A stretch of DNA of 45,895 bases. Origin: SURF-58 sp041305085 (lineage in GTDB: Archaea > Nanobdellota > Nanobdellia > Woesearchaeales > UBA9642). This document shows positions 32,103 through 39,299 of the stretch, piece by piece (positions within the stretch are counted from its first letter, which is position 1; the number at the start of each line of letters is the position of its first letter). The stretch spans positions 1-45,895 of the forward strand of contig JBFYMA010000001.1 in NCBI GenBank assembly GCA_041305085.1, written 5' to 3'. Made by a program: the position numbers and the translations under genes. The notes beneath the pieces are model-generated. The model was not told the DNA's origin, made no database searches, and saw nothing but the letters and a program-made list of their open reading frames with translations.

Positions 32103-32414
32103 ATGCCCTTCATACTTGTTTACATAACCCACAGCACCCAGGAAAACGCAGACAAGTTGGCAAAATACCTTCTTGAGAAAAAGATGATTGCATGTGCAAA
32201 CACTTTTCCAATAAAAAGCATCTATTGGTGGAAGGGAAGTATCCAGAACGAGGATGAGGTTGTAACGCTTGTAAAGACAAGAAAAGGCAACTGGGAAAAG
32301 CTGAAACAGGAAGTAAAGAATGTCCATCCCTATGAGTGCCCATGCATCATGAAGCTGGATGTGGAAGCTAATTCTGAGTATGAGGATTGGATAGAGAAGG
32401 AGACAAAAAATTAA
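32103..32414 (+). CDS. cutA: CutA1 divalent-cation-tolerance family protein
   Basis: A 103-residue CutA1 protein, a small trimeric ferredoxin-like fold. Family marks: LVYITHSTQENADKLAKYLL, then KKMIACANTFPIKSIYWWKG, EDEVVTLVKTR and VHPYECPCIMKL. CutA1 was linked to copper and other divalent metal tolerance in bacteria; its biochemical role in archaea is not settled and may be a signalling or metal-binding one. The length is normal. A leaderless start is supported by the TATA box. It converges on the hypothetical gene at 32443. Confidence 0.93.
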   Translation: MPFILVYITHSTQENADKLAKYLLEKKMIACANTFPIKSIYWWKGSIQNEDEVVTLVKTRKGNWEKLKQEVKNVHPYECPCIMKLDVEANSEYEDWIEKETKN

Positions 32415-32442
32415 CCCACTTTCTTAATACTTTTAACAATAC

Positions 32443-32901
32443 TTACTCAATCTTTGAGCTGATGACAGAATAAACAGCACCATAATTTTCAACAATATTG
32501 TTTTTGTATGAGTTTAGAAAGCTTGAGAACACTGAAATGCCATTGCCAAAAGGAAATATGCAGATCTCCTTTGCGTCTTGCTTCAAGCTGTCCAGATTAT
32601 CACATAAATAAATGTTATAATTGCGGAACTCATTCTCACTCTCATCTTTCAGGCATTTGCATATTGTTTCAGCCATATCTTCCGGCTTAATTACTGAATT
32701 GAAAGAGTTAAACTCAAAATCTCCGATCGACTTTTTTCTCTTAAGAATTTTTTTGTATTCTGTGCTTTCTATCATCATGAGCTGGGATATTTTTGCCAGT
32801 GCTTCAGGCATGCCTGTTGCTTTGGCTAAGTCTGACGGAGAAATAACAGATTCTTCCATGTATTCACTAAGTATAAGCGCTGTGTAGTTGTATGCTGGCA
32901 T
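32443..32901 (-). CDS. Hypothetical protein, 152 residues
   Basis: Unrecognised soluble protein. The N-terminal 45 residues are helical, with VISPSDLAKATGMPEALAKI, which could be a helix-turn-helix or an SAP-like helical hairpin. The rest is mixed alpha/beta (YNIYLCDNLDSLKQDAKEIC, then IFPFGNGISVFSSFLNSYKN) with scattered Cys but no CxxC pairs. TTTATAT-type TATA (minus strand, centred at about 32926) lies 25 nt before the ATG, so the start is well supported. Function unknown. It lies between cutA and the ybaK-aspS operon and seems to be a separate transcription unit. Confidence 0.55.
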   Translation of the reverse strand: MPAYNYTALILSEYMEESVISPSDLAKATGMPEALAKISQLMMIESTEYKKILKRKKSIGDFEFNSFNSVIKPEDMAETICKCLKDESENEFRNYNIYLCDNLDSLKQDAKEICIFPFGNGISVFSSFLNSYKNNIVENYGAVYSVISSKIE

Positions 32902-32966
32902 CCGGCTTGAGATAAATCTGCTGTTTATATGCTTTTCTAAATGCCTGCTTTATAATGCTCAACGCC

Positions 32967-33428
32967 TTATTTCGAGAACTCAGCAATCATCGGCTTAACA
33001 ATTTCAACATAGTCTTTGAGCATCATCTCTATGGAATGTGTCCTTAAGCCTGCGTTGAAGTCTATTGTTTCGTGTTTTGTTATAAAGCTGTCCAGAAATA
33101 TTGGGATGTTGAACAGGTTTCCAAACGGAGGGACTCCTCCTGGCTCGCAGCCAGTGATTTTCAGAACTTCTTCAGGGCTTGCAAAGCTAAGGCTTTTTGT
33201 CTTCAGGATTTTTTTGAGCTTTTTCATATCAATTGTTTTTGCTCCGGAAACAACTGCCATGAAGTATTTGCCCTGGCTTCTGAGAACCATTGCTTTTGCA
33301 CCCATTGAAAGATCATTGCCGCGCACTCTTGCTGCCTGCTCGCTTGTCAGGACTGGCTCGTGCACAAAGGTCTTGTAAGAACAATTATTTTTTTTGAGAA
33401 TATCTATTATAGAATTGTAAACTTTCAT
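32967..33428 (-). CDS. YbaK/ProX-family aminoacyl-tRNA deacylase
   Basis: A 153-residue member of the YbaK/INS superfamily, which hydrolyses wrongly charged tRNAs in trans. Marks: Lys45 in MGAKAMVLRS, at the place of the catalytic Lys of YbaK, and GCEPGGVPPFG at 93-103. The bacterial YbaK clears Cys-tRNA-Pro, while relatives edit Ala-tRNA-Pro, or Ser/Thr-tRNA; the specificity of this one cannot be read. The ATG overlaps the stop of the AspRS gene (ATGA, 4 nt), so the two proteins are made together. That suggests, but does not prove, that it edits a product of that synthetase or of a related one. Confidence 0.85.
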   Translation of the reverse strand: MKVYNSIIDILKKNNCSYKTFVHEPVLTSEQAARVRGNDLSMGAKAMVLRSQGKYFMAVVSGAKTIDMKKLKKILKTKSLSFASPEEVLKITGCEPGGVPPFGNLFNIPIFLDSFITKHETIDFNAGLRTHSIEMMLKDYVEIVKPMIAEFSK

Positions 33429-34804
33429 TTTTCTTTTTTCAGCTGAATATTCAGGTCATCCAGCTGCCCTGGCAACACTTCAGAGGGCGCATCCATCATG
33501 ACGTCCCTTGCTTCCTTGTTTTTCGGGAAAGCAATGCATTCCCTGATGCTTTCAAGGCCCATAATTGCCATTAATACCCTGTCAATACCAGGAGCAATTC
33601 CTCCATGGGGGGGCACACCATACCTGAATGCTTCCAACATGTGGCTGAAATATTTTTTCTGCTCTTCCTTAAAGCCGATAAGGTCAAATATTTTTTCCTG
33701 GATTTCTGCATCGTGAATCCTTATGCTTCCTCCTCCAACCTCAAACCCATTCAATACCAGATCGTGCTGATAGCTCTTTGCTTTAGAGGCATTTTTTTTG
33801 TCCAGATTCTTGATAGAATCTTCATGGGGCTGGGTAAACATATGGTGCGCAGGTGCATAGTGCCCGTCTTCCATCTCTTGCTCAAAAAGCGGCCAGTTAA
33901 GTATCCAGCAAAAGCCTAATTCGTCAGAGTCATTCTTATTTTTTCTGATGTCTGGCTTGTCTGTATTGTATTTTTTAATCACATCATCATAATTCAGCCT
34001 TGGAAAAGGCACCTTTGTAAACTTTTTCTCTGGAAAAAGCGCCTGAATGAGTTCTATGAACAATTCTTCAGTTATTTTCAGGATGTCTTCCTGTTCCACA
34101 AAGCTCATTTCCATATCCAGCTGGTAAAACTCTCCAGGGCTCCTGTCAGCCCTCGCGTCCTCATCCCTGAAGCAGGGAGCAATCTGGAAATACTTGTCAA
34201 ACCCTGCAATCATCAACAGCTGCTTGTACTGTTGCGGAGACTGTGGCAGGGCAAAAAATTTGCCTGGATAAATCCTGCTTGGAACAAGGTAATCCCTTGC
34301 ACCTTCCGGAGTGCTTTTTGTGAGCATGGGAGTTGTTATTTCAAAAAACCCTTTTTTGCTGAGCCAGTTTCTGATGAAAAGAATTGCCTCATGCCTTTTT
34401 TTTATTGCTTGCTGAAGGTTTTCCCTTCTCAGGTCAAGGTACCTGTACTTCAGCCTGGTGTCCTCTGTAGCATTTTCATCCAAAGGCAGAGGGTCAGCCA
34501 TGGCGAGCACGCTAAGCTCTGATGCATCTAACTCTATCTCTCCAGTTGAAAGCTCTTTTTTTACCTGGTTTTCAGGCCTTAGATTTACTTTTCCCTTGAT
34601 CTGCAGAACAGAATCCTTTCGTATAGTCTTGAGTGTTTCGAGAAACTGCTTTCCTATGAAGCACTGAGTGATTCCATACCTGTCTCTCAGCATGATAAAC
34701 CCTATTTTGCCGCTGATCCTGACAGTGTCAGCCCAGCCGCAGAGGGTTGCTTCTTTATTTGAGTGCTCTTTCCTGAGCTCGCCGCAGGTATGAGTCCTAA
34801 GCAT
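33425..34804 (-). CDS. aspS: Bacterial-type aspartyl-tRNA synthetase lacking the GAD insertion
   Basis: A 459-residue class IIb synthetase that charges tRNA-Asp. The sequence is of the bacterial kind: LRTHTCGELRKEH, LPQSPQQYKQLLMIAGFD, motif 2 FRDEDARADRSPGEFYQLD (213-230), motif 3 HGGIAPGIDRVLMAIMGLES and FPKNKEARDVMMDAPSE near the end. Bacterial enzymes are about 590 residues, with a GAD domain of some 120 residues after the (D)KPD segment. Here TDKPDIRKNKNDSDELGFCW goes straight on to the core (WPLFEQEMEDGHYAPAHHMF), so the insertion is gone. It was probably acquired from bacteria or is shared with CPR-type lineages. AsnRS is also encoded, so Asp-tRNA-Asn formation is not needed. It is the first gene of an operon with the YbaK-like deacylase; TTTTTAAAC lies about 30 nt before the ATG. 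Confidence 0.93.
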   Translation of the reverse strand: MLRTHTCGELRKEHSNKEATLCGWADTVRISGKIGFIMLRDRYGITQCFIGKQFLETLKTIRKDSVLQIKGKVNLRPENQVKKELSTGEIELDASELSVLAMADPLPLDENATEDTRLKYRYLDLRRENLQQAIKKRHEAILFIRNWLSKKGFFEITTPMLTKSTPEGARDYLVPSRIYPGKFFALPQSPQQYKQLLMIAGFDKYFQIAPCFRDEDARADRSPGEFYQLDMEMSFVEQEDILKITEELFIELIQALFPEKKFTKVPFPRLNYDDVIKKYNTDKPDIRKNKNDSDELGFCWILNWPLFEQEMEDGHYAPAHHMFTQPHEDSIKNLDKKNASKAKSYQHDLVLNGFEVGGGSIRIHDAEIQEKIFDLIGFKEEQKKYFSHMLEAFRYGVPPHGGIAPGIDRVLMAIMGLESIRECIAFPKNKEARDVMMDAPSEVLPGQLDDLNIQLKKEK

Positions 34805-34845
34805 TCATTGTTGGATAAGGGAGAAGTTTAAAAAGGTTTTGGGCT

Positions 34846-35247
34846 TTACCTCCTCACAATTGTCTGCCAGGTAACTGATTCAGCACCAAAAAATTCCTTG
34901 GTAAATTTGGCAGCCATTGTTGGATCGTATGGAGAGCAGCTGAAGATGTCAATGTAGGCATTGTTTACCTGGTTGACAAAGTGCCCTGAAATCAGCGACG
35001 TTTCAATAAGCTGGGTCATTGAAAACCCTGACACCCTTTCGTCCTCGCCAAAATCAACGACAACTGTTTCGCCGAAGCGCTTCATTTTTATCTTTTCGCA
35101 GAGAAGCCTTGCAAATTCTTTGACTTTCTGCTCACTCCTGATAGCCTCTGGGTTGCAGTTTTTGAGGTCTATGCAGGTCAGCAGGCCCCAGGCGTTTTCT
35201 TTCTCAAAAAGCCTTTTTGCCTGCTCAAGGTTCTTTACACTCTCCAT
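34846..35247 (-). CDS. Divergent SpeD-family pyruvoyl decarboxylase paralogue
   Basis: A 133-residue AdoMet decarboxylase-like protein. Its IETSLISGHFVNQVNN, then AYIDIFSCSPYDP, aligns with the true SpeD next door (QESHISIHTWPE, then ASIDFFSCG). The key residues Ser84, His89 and Cys104 have the same +5 and +20 spacing as Ser63, His68 and Cys83 of SpeD. So self-processing to a pyruvoyl enzyme looks possible, but the surrounding ESH and HTWPE motifs are replaced. The N-terminal part is WGLLTCIDLKNCNPEAIR. SpeD paralogues that decarboxylate arginine or ornithine are known in archaea (Sulfolobus ArgDC); such a change of substrate is the best guess here. It overlaps speD by 23 nt, so it is co-translated. 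Confidence 0.7.
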   Translation of the reverse strand: MESVKNLEQAKRLFEKENAWGLLTCIDLKNCNPEAIRSEQKVKEFARLLCEKIKMKRFGETVVVDFGEDERVSGFSMTQLIETSLISGHFVNQVNNAYIDIFSCSPYDPTMAAKFTKEFFGAESVTWQTIVRR

Positions 35248-35638
35248 GTTTGTTTGCCTCCAGTTGTTTGTTTATTATATTCAGGGCGAGTTGCTTATCG
35301 CCTCTGTATTCTATTTTTGTTTGACACATTTTTGCTTCAATATTTTGGATAAGATAATCTATTCCTTTTTGTCCATCAACTTTGCCACCGCAGCTGAAAA
35401 AGTCAATAGAAGCATATTTATATTCTGGCCAAGTATGGATTGAAATGTGTGATTCTTGAAGAACGATAACCCCTGTAACTCCCTGAGGTGAAAACTTATG
35501 AAATTTTTCATCCACGCAAGTCGCGCCAGAAATAATAGCAGCATTTTTTAGGGATTCCTGTATATAATTAAGATTATCTAACTTTGTTGCGTTGCAGCCA
35601 TACAAGTCTGCGAATATGTGTGTGCCGAAGTAATCCAT
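35225..35638 (-). CDS. speD: S-adenosylmethionine decarboxylase proenzyme
   Basis: A 137-residue class 1b AdoMet decarboxylase. It cleaves itself at Glu62-Ser63 to make a pyruvoyl group and decarboxylates AdoMet, the aminopropyl donor for spermidine. Seen: LQESHISIHTWPEYKYASID, with processing Ser63, His68 in IHTWPE, and Cys83 in FFSCG, plus the N-terminal GTHIFADLYGCN. The residue numbers match those of the bacterial and Thermotoga-type enzymes. TTTAAATA lies near 35703-35716, and AGGA precedes the ATG, giving a leader of about 45 nt. It overlaps the divergent SpeD paralogue, which suggests one polyamine operon. No spermidine synthase is in the window. Confidence 0.93.
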   Translation of the reverse strand: MDYFGTHIFADLYGCNATKLDNLNYIQESLKNAAIISGATCVDEKFHKFSPQGVTGVIVLQESHISIHTWPEYKYASIDFFSCGGKVDGQKGIDYLIQNIEAKMCQTKIEYRGDKQLALNIINKQLEANKHGECKEP

Positions 35639-35718
35639 CTTTTTTTCCTACAATAATTTCACTCTCCGAAATGCAAAATTTTTCTGCGTTATAGATTAGA
35701 GCTTGTATTTAAATATTG

Positions 35719-36435
35719 TTATTGCTCAAGTATCTCCACCCTGCACTTTGTCAGCTCTTTGAACTTTTCTGCATCGCTCGGGCTTCCAACAATGCTCCCA
35801 TAGTGCATGGGTATGGCAACTTTTGGCTTTATGTCTGAGCATGCTTCTGCTGCCTCTTCTGCAGTCATAACATATGTTCCTGAAACAGGCAGAAGGGCAA
35901 TATCTATATTCTTCAGGTCTTTCATCTCAGGTATCCTGTCAGTATCTCCTGCATGGTATATCCTTTTACCGCTGGCTGCAATCACAAAGCCAACCCACTC
36001 CTGCTCTTTTGGATGGAACTGCTTTCCTATGTTATATGCAGGAACTGCCTCTATGCTGAAGCCGTAAACTGTTGCAGAATCACCAGGAGCCATGGTCTTT
36101 ATTTCCCTGACTTCCATCTTGGAAAGCTTGCTTATGCAGTCAGGAGTTGTTATTATTATTGTGCTTGGCTGGATGATTTTTTTTATGTCTTCAACACTGC
36201 AGTGGTCATAGTGCCCATGAGTTATCAGAATAAGATCTGCTTTTTCATTGACATCATTTAGCTGGAAAGGGTCAATGTAGATGAATTTGTTCTGCTCGTA
36301 AATCTTGAATCCGTCGTGCGGGAGCTTTGAAATGTTTATTCCTTCGACAACCATATTACCACCTTCAATTTTTTTTTGGCCTGCACACCCTGCAGTAAGA
36401 AGCAAAGCAAGCATTGCCAGCAAAAAAATCCTCAT
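35719..36435 (-). CDS. Lipoprotein metallo-beta-lactamase-fold hydrolase (UlaG-like)
   Basis: A 238-residue MBL-fold protein. The metal motif HGHYDH is at residues 73-78, with further metal ligands in HAGDTD (about 166-171) and PMHYG (about 209-213). The overall pattern is that of the UlaG/YtnP-like group. It has a signal peptide with a lipobox (LLLTAGC, Cys17), so it should sit on the outer membrane face, which is unusual for a group that is mostly cytoplasmic. The substrate is not known. Its ATG overlaps the stop of the translin-like gene (ATGA), so the two are translated in sequence. Confidence 0.82.
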   Translation of the reverse strand: MRIFLLAMLALLLTAGCAGQKKIEGGNMVVEGINISKLPHDGFKIYEQNKFIYIDPFQLNDVNEKADLILITHGHYDHCSVEDIKKIIQPSTIIITTPDCISKLSKMEVREIKTMAPGDSATVYGFSIEAVPAYNIGKQFHPKEQEWVGFVIAASGKRIYHAGDTDRIPEMKDLKNIDIALLPVSGTYVMTAEEAAEACSDIKPKVAIPMHYGSIVGSPSDAEKFKELTKCRVEILEQ

Positions 36436-36974
36436 TTTCTGGTCTTCAGATCATAAATTATCTGCTCAACCTTGGCAAGATTCCACTTTATCGAATCAAA
36501 CTTTCTCCTTAATTCCCCGTTTCTAAGGTCCAGCTGGCTGAACGCACCGAAAATTTCATCGATTGTATCCCTTATGTGCTCTACTTCCTTTGGCATATTT
36601 TTTGTTCCCAGAATAACTGCTCTTCTTCCGAGCTCTCCAGTGAGGTCTGCCAGCCCTCCGAGATAATTTTCAGCACCCACTTTCAGAAGAGAATAAGGAA
36701 TGATTTTTTTGTTTTTTTCAAAGTGCAGAAATAGCTTTGCCTCTGCATATTCTTCGAGCGCAGAATTAAAAACCCCTTCAATATTCTTCGGAAGCCTTTG
36801 CGCTATCTGCCTTAGGATAATTTCTGCGCTTTCAAGCTTTTGCCTGTGGATTTCATAAATGGCGTGCTTGCTTTTTTTTGTCAGCTCTCTTGAAAGGGAG
36901 ATATTTTTTTCCCTCTCGCTCTCGCCTTTTTCAAGCTCTTTTTTAACCAGTGAAAAGGATTTTTTGTCAATCAT
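36432..36974 (-). CDS. Translin-family protein
   Basis: A 180-residue, almost all-helical protein of the translin/TRAX family, which binds single-stranded nucleic acid as an octamer; some members have RNase activity. Family marks are EREKNISLSRELTKKSKHAI and IHR near residues 20-43 and YLGGLADLTGELGRRAV at about 105-121. TTTATAAA (36997-37004, minus) is centred 26 nt before the ATG at 36974, so I prefer it to the ATG at 36980, which lies only 20 nt away. It is first in an operon with the MBL-fold lipoprotein. The pairing is odd, as one product is cytoplasmic and the other exported. Confidence 0.78.
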   Translation of the reverse strand: MIDKKSFSLVKKELEKGESEREKNISLSRELTKKSKHAIYEIHRQKLESAEIILRQIAQRLPKNIEGVFNSALEEYAEAKLFLHFEKNKKIIPYSLLKVGAENYLGGLADLTGELGRRAVILGTKNMPKEVEHIRDTIDEIFGAFSQLDLRNGELRRKFDSIKWNLAKVEQIIYDLKTRK

Positions 36975-36996
36975 AAACATCGGTATGAATGGTTTA

Positions 36997-37004
36997 TTTA
37001 TAAA
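36997..37004 (-). promoter_or_regulatory. TATA box deciding the translin-like start
   Basis: TTTATAAA on the minus strand, 26 nt before the ATG at 36974; the upstream ATG at 36980 is too near. Confidence 0.5.
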
Positions 37005-37093
37005 ATTTTTTAAACAAACAGGCTATTTTGGATGTGCTGTTCTCCGCCTGAAAAATCAGAATATTTATATACTGTGTTTGCTAATATGCTTTT

Positions 37094-38356
37094 ATGGCTG
37101 GACTAGGGGCCAAGCTCAAGAATATTTTTGGCAAAAAAAGAGGGCATTTGGCAGAGGGCTGGAACTTTCGCGTTGACTCTGAGATAATTGGTGGAATAGC
37201 AATTTCGGATGTTGATGCAGATGGTCAGAGAGAAATCATCTTTGGAACAAAATCAGGAGAGCTTTTCTGCCTTTCAAACACTGGAAAGCCAAAATGGAAG
37301 TTTAATGTCCATGAAACAATGAGTGAGCAGGAAATGCTTTTTTTTGATCCTGAGAACATGAATAGCATAGAATCAGCCCCACATGTATCTGATCTTAACG
37401 GGGATGGAAAGGATGAGATAATTTTTGGTTCAGAGCTGGGAACTGTTTACTGCCTCAATGCTTTTGGGCAGCTTATCTGGAAATTCAAGGCAGAGGATGC
37501 TGTAAGGGGAGGAGTAACAAGCGCTGACCTGACAGGAGACACCACAAAAGAAGTCATTTTTGGAAGCACAGACGGATATCTTTACGTTTTGTCCCCAACA
37601 GGAAAGCTTTTGTGGAAAATAAAAGCAAGAGCTCCTGTTGAGTCAACACCTTGTGTCTTTCCAGAGCAGCAGCAGATAATTTTTGGAACAGATGATGGTA
37701 CTGTCTACAGTGTAAACTTTCACGGCCAACTTTCATGGGGATTCAGGACAAAGGCAAAAGTAACTGCACAACCGATAATTTCGACGATTTACGGAGACAA
37801 AACACAATACATAATAATTGGCTCTTACGACGGATTTTTGTATGTTTTTGAAACAACAGGAAACCTTAAATGGAGCTTTAAAACAGATGGGCCGATAATT
37901 TCCAAGGCAGAGACAGCGGATGTCAATAGGGATGGAAAGCTGGAAATACTTTTTGGCTCGTGCGACAACAAAATTCATTGTGTGAACTGCCAGGGAGATA
38001 AATTATGGGAGTATGAAACAAATTTTTGGGTTGTAAGCCCTCCTATAGTTGCTGATATTGATAAGGATCATGAAATGGAGGTTATTGCAGGCTCATACGA
38101 CAATACTTTGTATGTGCTTGATGCAAGAGGAAGCTATGAGCTGGAATATGTTCCGGGCCTTAGCGGGGTGGTTCACCAGGCAGGCCATTACACTGACATA
38201 ATGACCCAGGAGCCAGGGAAAATGCAAGGAAAAAAACTTTGGGAATTTCAGACAACAGGAGTCGTTGTATGGGTTGAGTATGATTCCCAGAACAATATGA
38301 TTGTGCTTGCAGATAAGACAGGTGAAATACAAACACTTAATTATGTAGAAAACTGA
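37094..38356 (+). CDS. PQQ-like/FG-GAP beta-propeller protein without signal peptide
   Basis: A 420-residue protein made of about eight repeats of a PQQ-like/FG-GAP type: DVDADGQREIIFGTKSGELF, then LNGDGKDEIIFGSELGTVYC, ADLTGDTTKEVIFGSTDGYL, VNRDGKLEILFGSCDNKIHC and IDKDHEMEVIAGSYDNTLYV. Each joins an Asp-rich (calcium-binding type) loop to a strand ending in GKLLWK-type W-K/W-S. It should fold as a closed propeller. The N-terminal 20 residues are basic (KLKNIFGKKRG), with no signal peptide, so it may be cytoplasmic, possibly bound to the membrane or nucleic acid. TTTATATA lies 27 nt before the ATG. Function unknown; a scaffold or ligand-binding role is likely. Confidence 0.75.
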   Translation: MAGLGAKLKNIFGKKRGHLAEGWNFRVDSEIIGGIAISDVDADGQREIIFGTKSGELFCLSNTGKPKWKFNVHETMSEQEMLFFDPENMNSIESAPHVSDLNGDGKDEIIFGSELGTVYCLNAFGQLIWKFKAEDAVRGGVTSADLTGDTTKEVIFGSTDGYLYVLSPTGKLLWKIKARAPVESTPCVFPEQQQIIFGTDDGTVYSVNFHGQLSWGFRTKAKVTAQPIISTIYGDKTQYIIIGSYDGFLYVFETTGNLKWSFKTDGPIISKAETADVNRDGKLEILFGSCDNKIHCVNCQGDKLWEYETNFWVVSPPIVADIDKDHEMEVIAGSYDNTLYVLDARGSYELEYVPGLSGVVHQAGHYTDIMTQEPGKMQGKKLWEFQTTGVVVWVEYDSQNNMIVLADKTGEIQTLNYVEN

Positions 38357-38438
38357 ATAATATTTAGTATTGACTTAAGAGTGAAAATAAAAGTATAAAA
38401 AAGAATACGCATAAAAGACCAAAAACAAGGTAATTATC

Positions 38439-39260
38439 ATGAACAATCCTGCGCCCTTGCCAAAAAAAAACATCCACCGCGTAAAGACTTACATAAACGG
38501 TCTGGATGAAAATATGGAGGGAGGAATCCCTCACGGACACTTAACACTAGTTTGTGGAAGCGCAGGAACAATGAAAAGCTCCCTATGCTTTAATATACTC
38601 TACCATGAGGCATTGAACCACGGAAAAACAGGAATATATTTCTCTCTGGAACAATCCCACGTATCATTATTGGCACACATGCAGAACATGGGCTATGACT
38701 TTGATAAAGTCAACCTTATTGTTATAAAAGACTTGGGAAACCTCAGAAAAGAGATTGATTCCCTAAAGCTCTCCAAAAGAGGCTCAATAATAATGACAGA
38801 TGTTGGAGCAATAAGAAAGGAAATAAGGGATATAAAAATCACAACAGCAAACACTGGATGGCTTAACGTAATAAAAAATGTGGCAAGAAAAATAAAGCTT
38901 GAAGCCAAGCTGGACCTTTTTGTTCTGGACAGCCTTTCAGCGCTCTATGTGCTGTCAAAGTTTGAAAACCCAAGAATTGAGCTCTTCTATATTTTTGAGT
39001 TCATAAGGGATCTGGGAGTTACATCTTTTTTGATTTCTGAGATGCCTCTTGACAACAGCAAGTATTCAGAGTATGAGGTTGAGGACTATTTAAGCGACGG
39101 CATAATCTATCTGAAGCTTTCAAGGTTCAGGAGGGATGTTGTCAGGGAGATATCCATTGTAAAGATGAGAGGGACAGCCTGCAACAACGATGTATTCTCG
39201 CTGGAGTTCAAGAAAGGAGCATTCCACGCAATGTACGGCGGCCAGAACCCTCTGCTTTGA
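38439..39260 (+). CDS. KaiC-like RecA-fold ATPase
   Basis: A 273-residue single-domain KaiC/RadA-superfamily ATPase. Walker A is GSAGTMKSSL (residues 40-49; the GTMKS form is usual in archaeal KaiC-like proteins), preceded by LDENMEGGIPHGHLTLVCG. Walker B is LFVLDSLSALY. The insert KLSKRGSIIMTDVGAIRKEI after strand 3 is typical. Archaeal members are linked to signal-dependent regulation, and some bind archaellum or other motility complexes (FlaH-like), but no such genes are nearby. An AAGGT ribosome site lies before the ATG, and AGTATAAAAAAG (about 38392-38403) is a possible promoter. The MCM-like gene follows after 39 nt with its own TATA. Confidence 0.82.
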   Translation: MNNPAPLPKKNIHRVKTYINGLDENMEGGIPHGHLTLVCGSAGTMKSSLCFNILYHEALNHGKTGIYFSLEQSHVSLLAHMQNMGYDFDKVNLIVIKDLGNLRKEIDSLKLSKRGSIIMTDVGAIRKEIRDIKITTANTGWLNVIKNVARKIKLEAKLDLFVLDSLSALYVLSKFENPRIELFYIFEFIRDLGVTSFLISEMPLDNSKYSEYEVEDYLSDGIIYLKLSRFRRDVVREISIVKMRGTACNNDVFSLEFKKGAFHAMYGGQNPLL

Positions 39261-39299
39261 GGGGAAAACTTTATATTCTAAGTTTTTCAACAGTTTATT

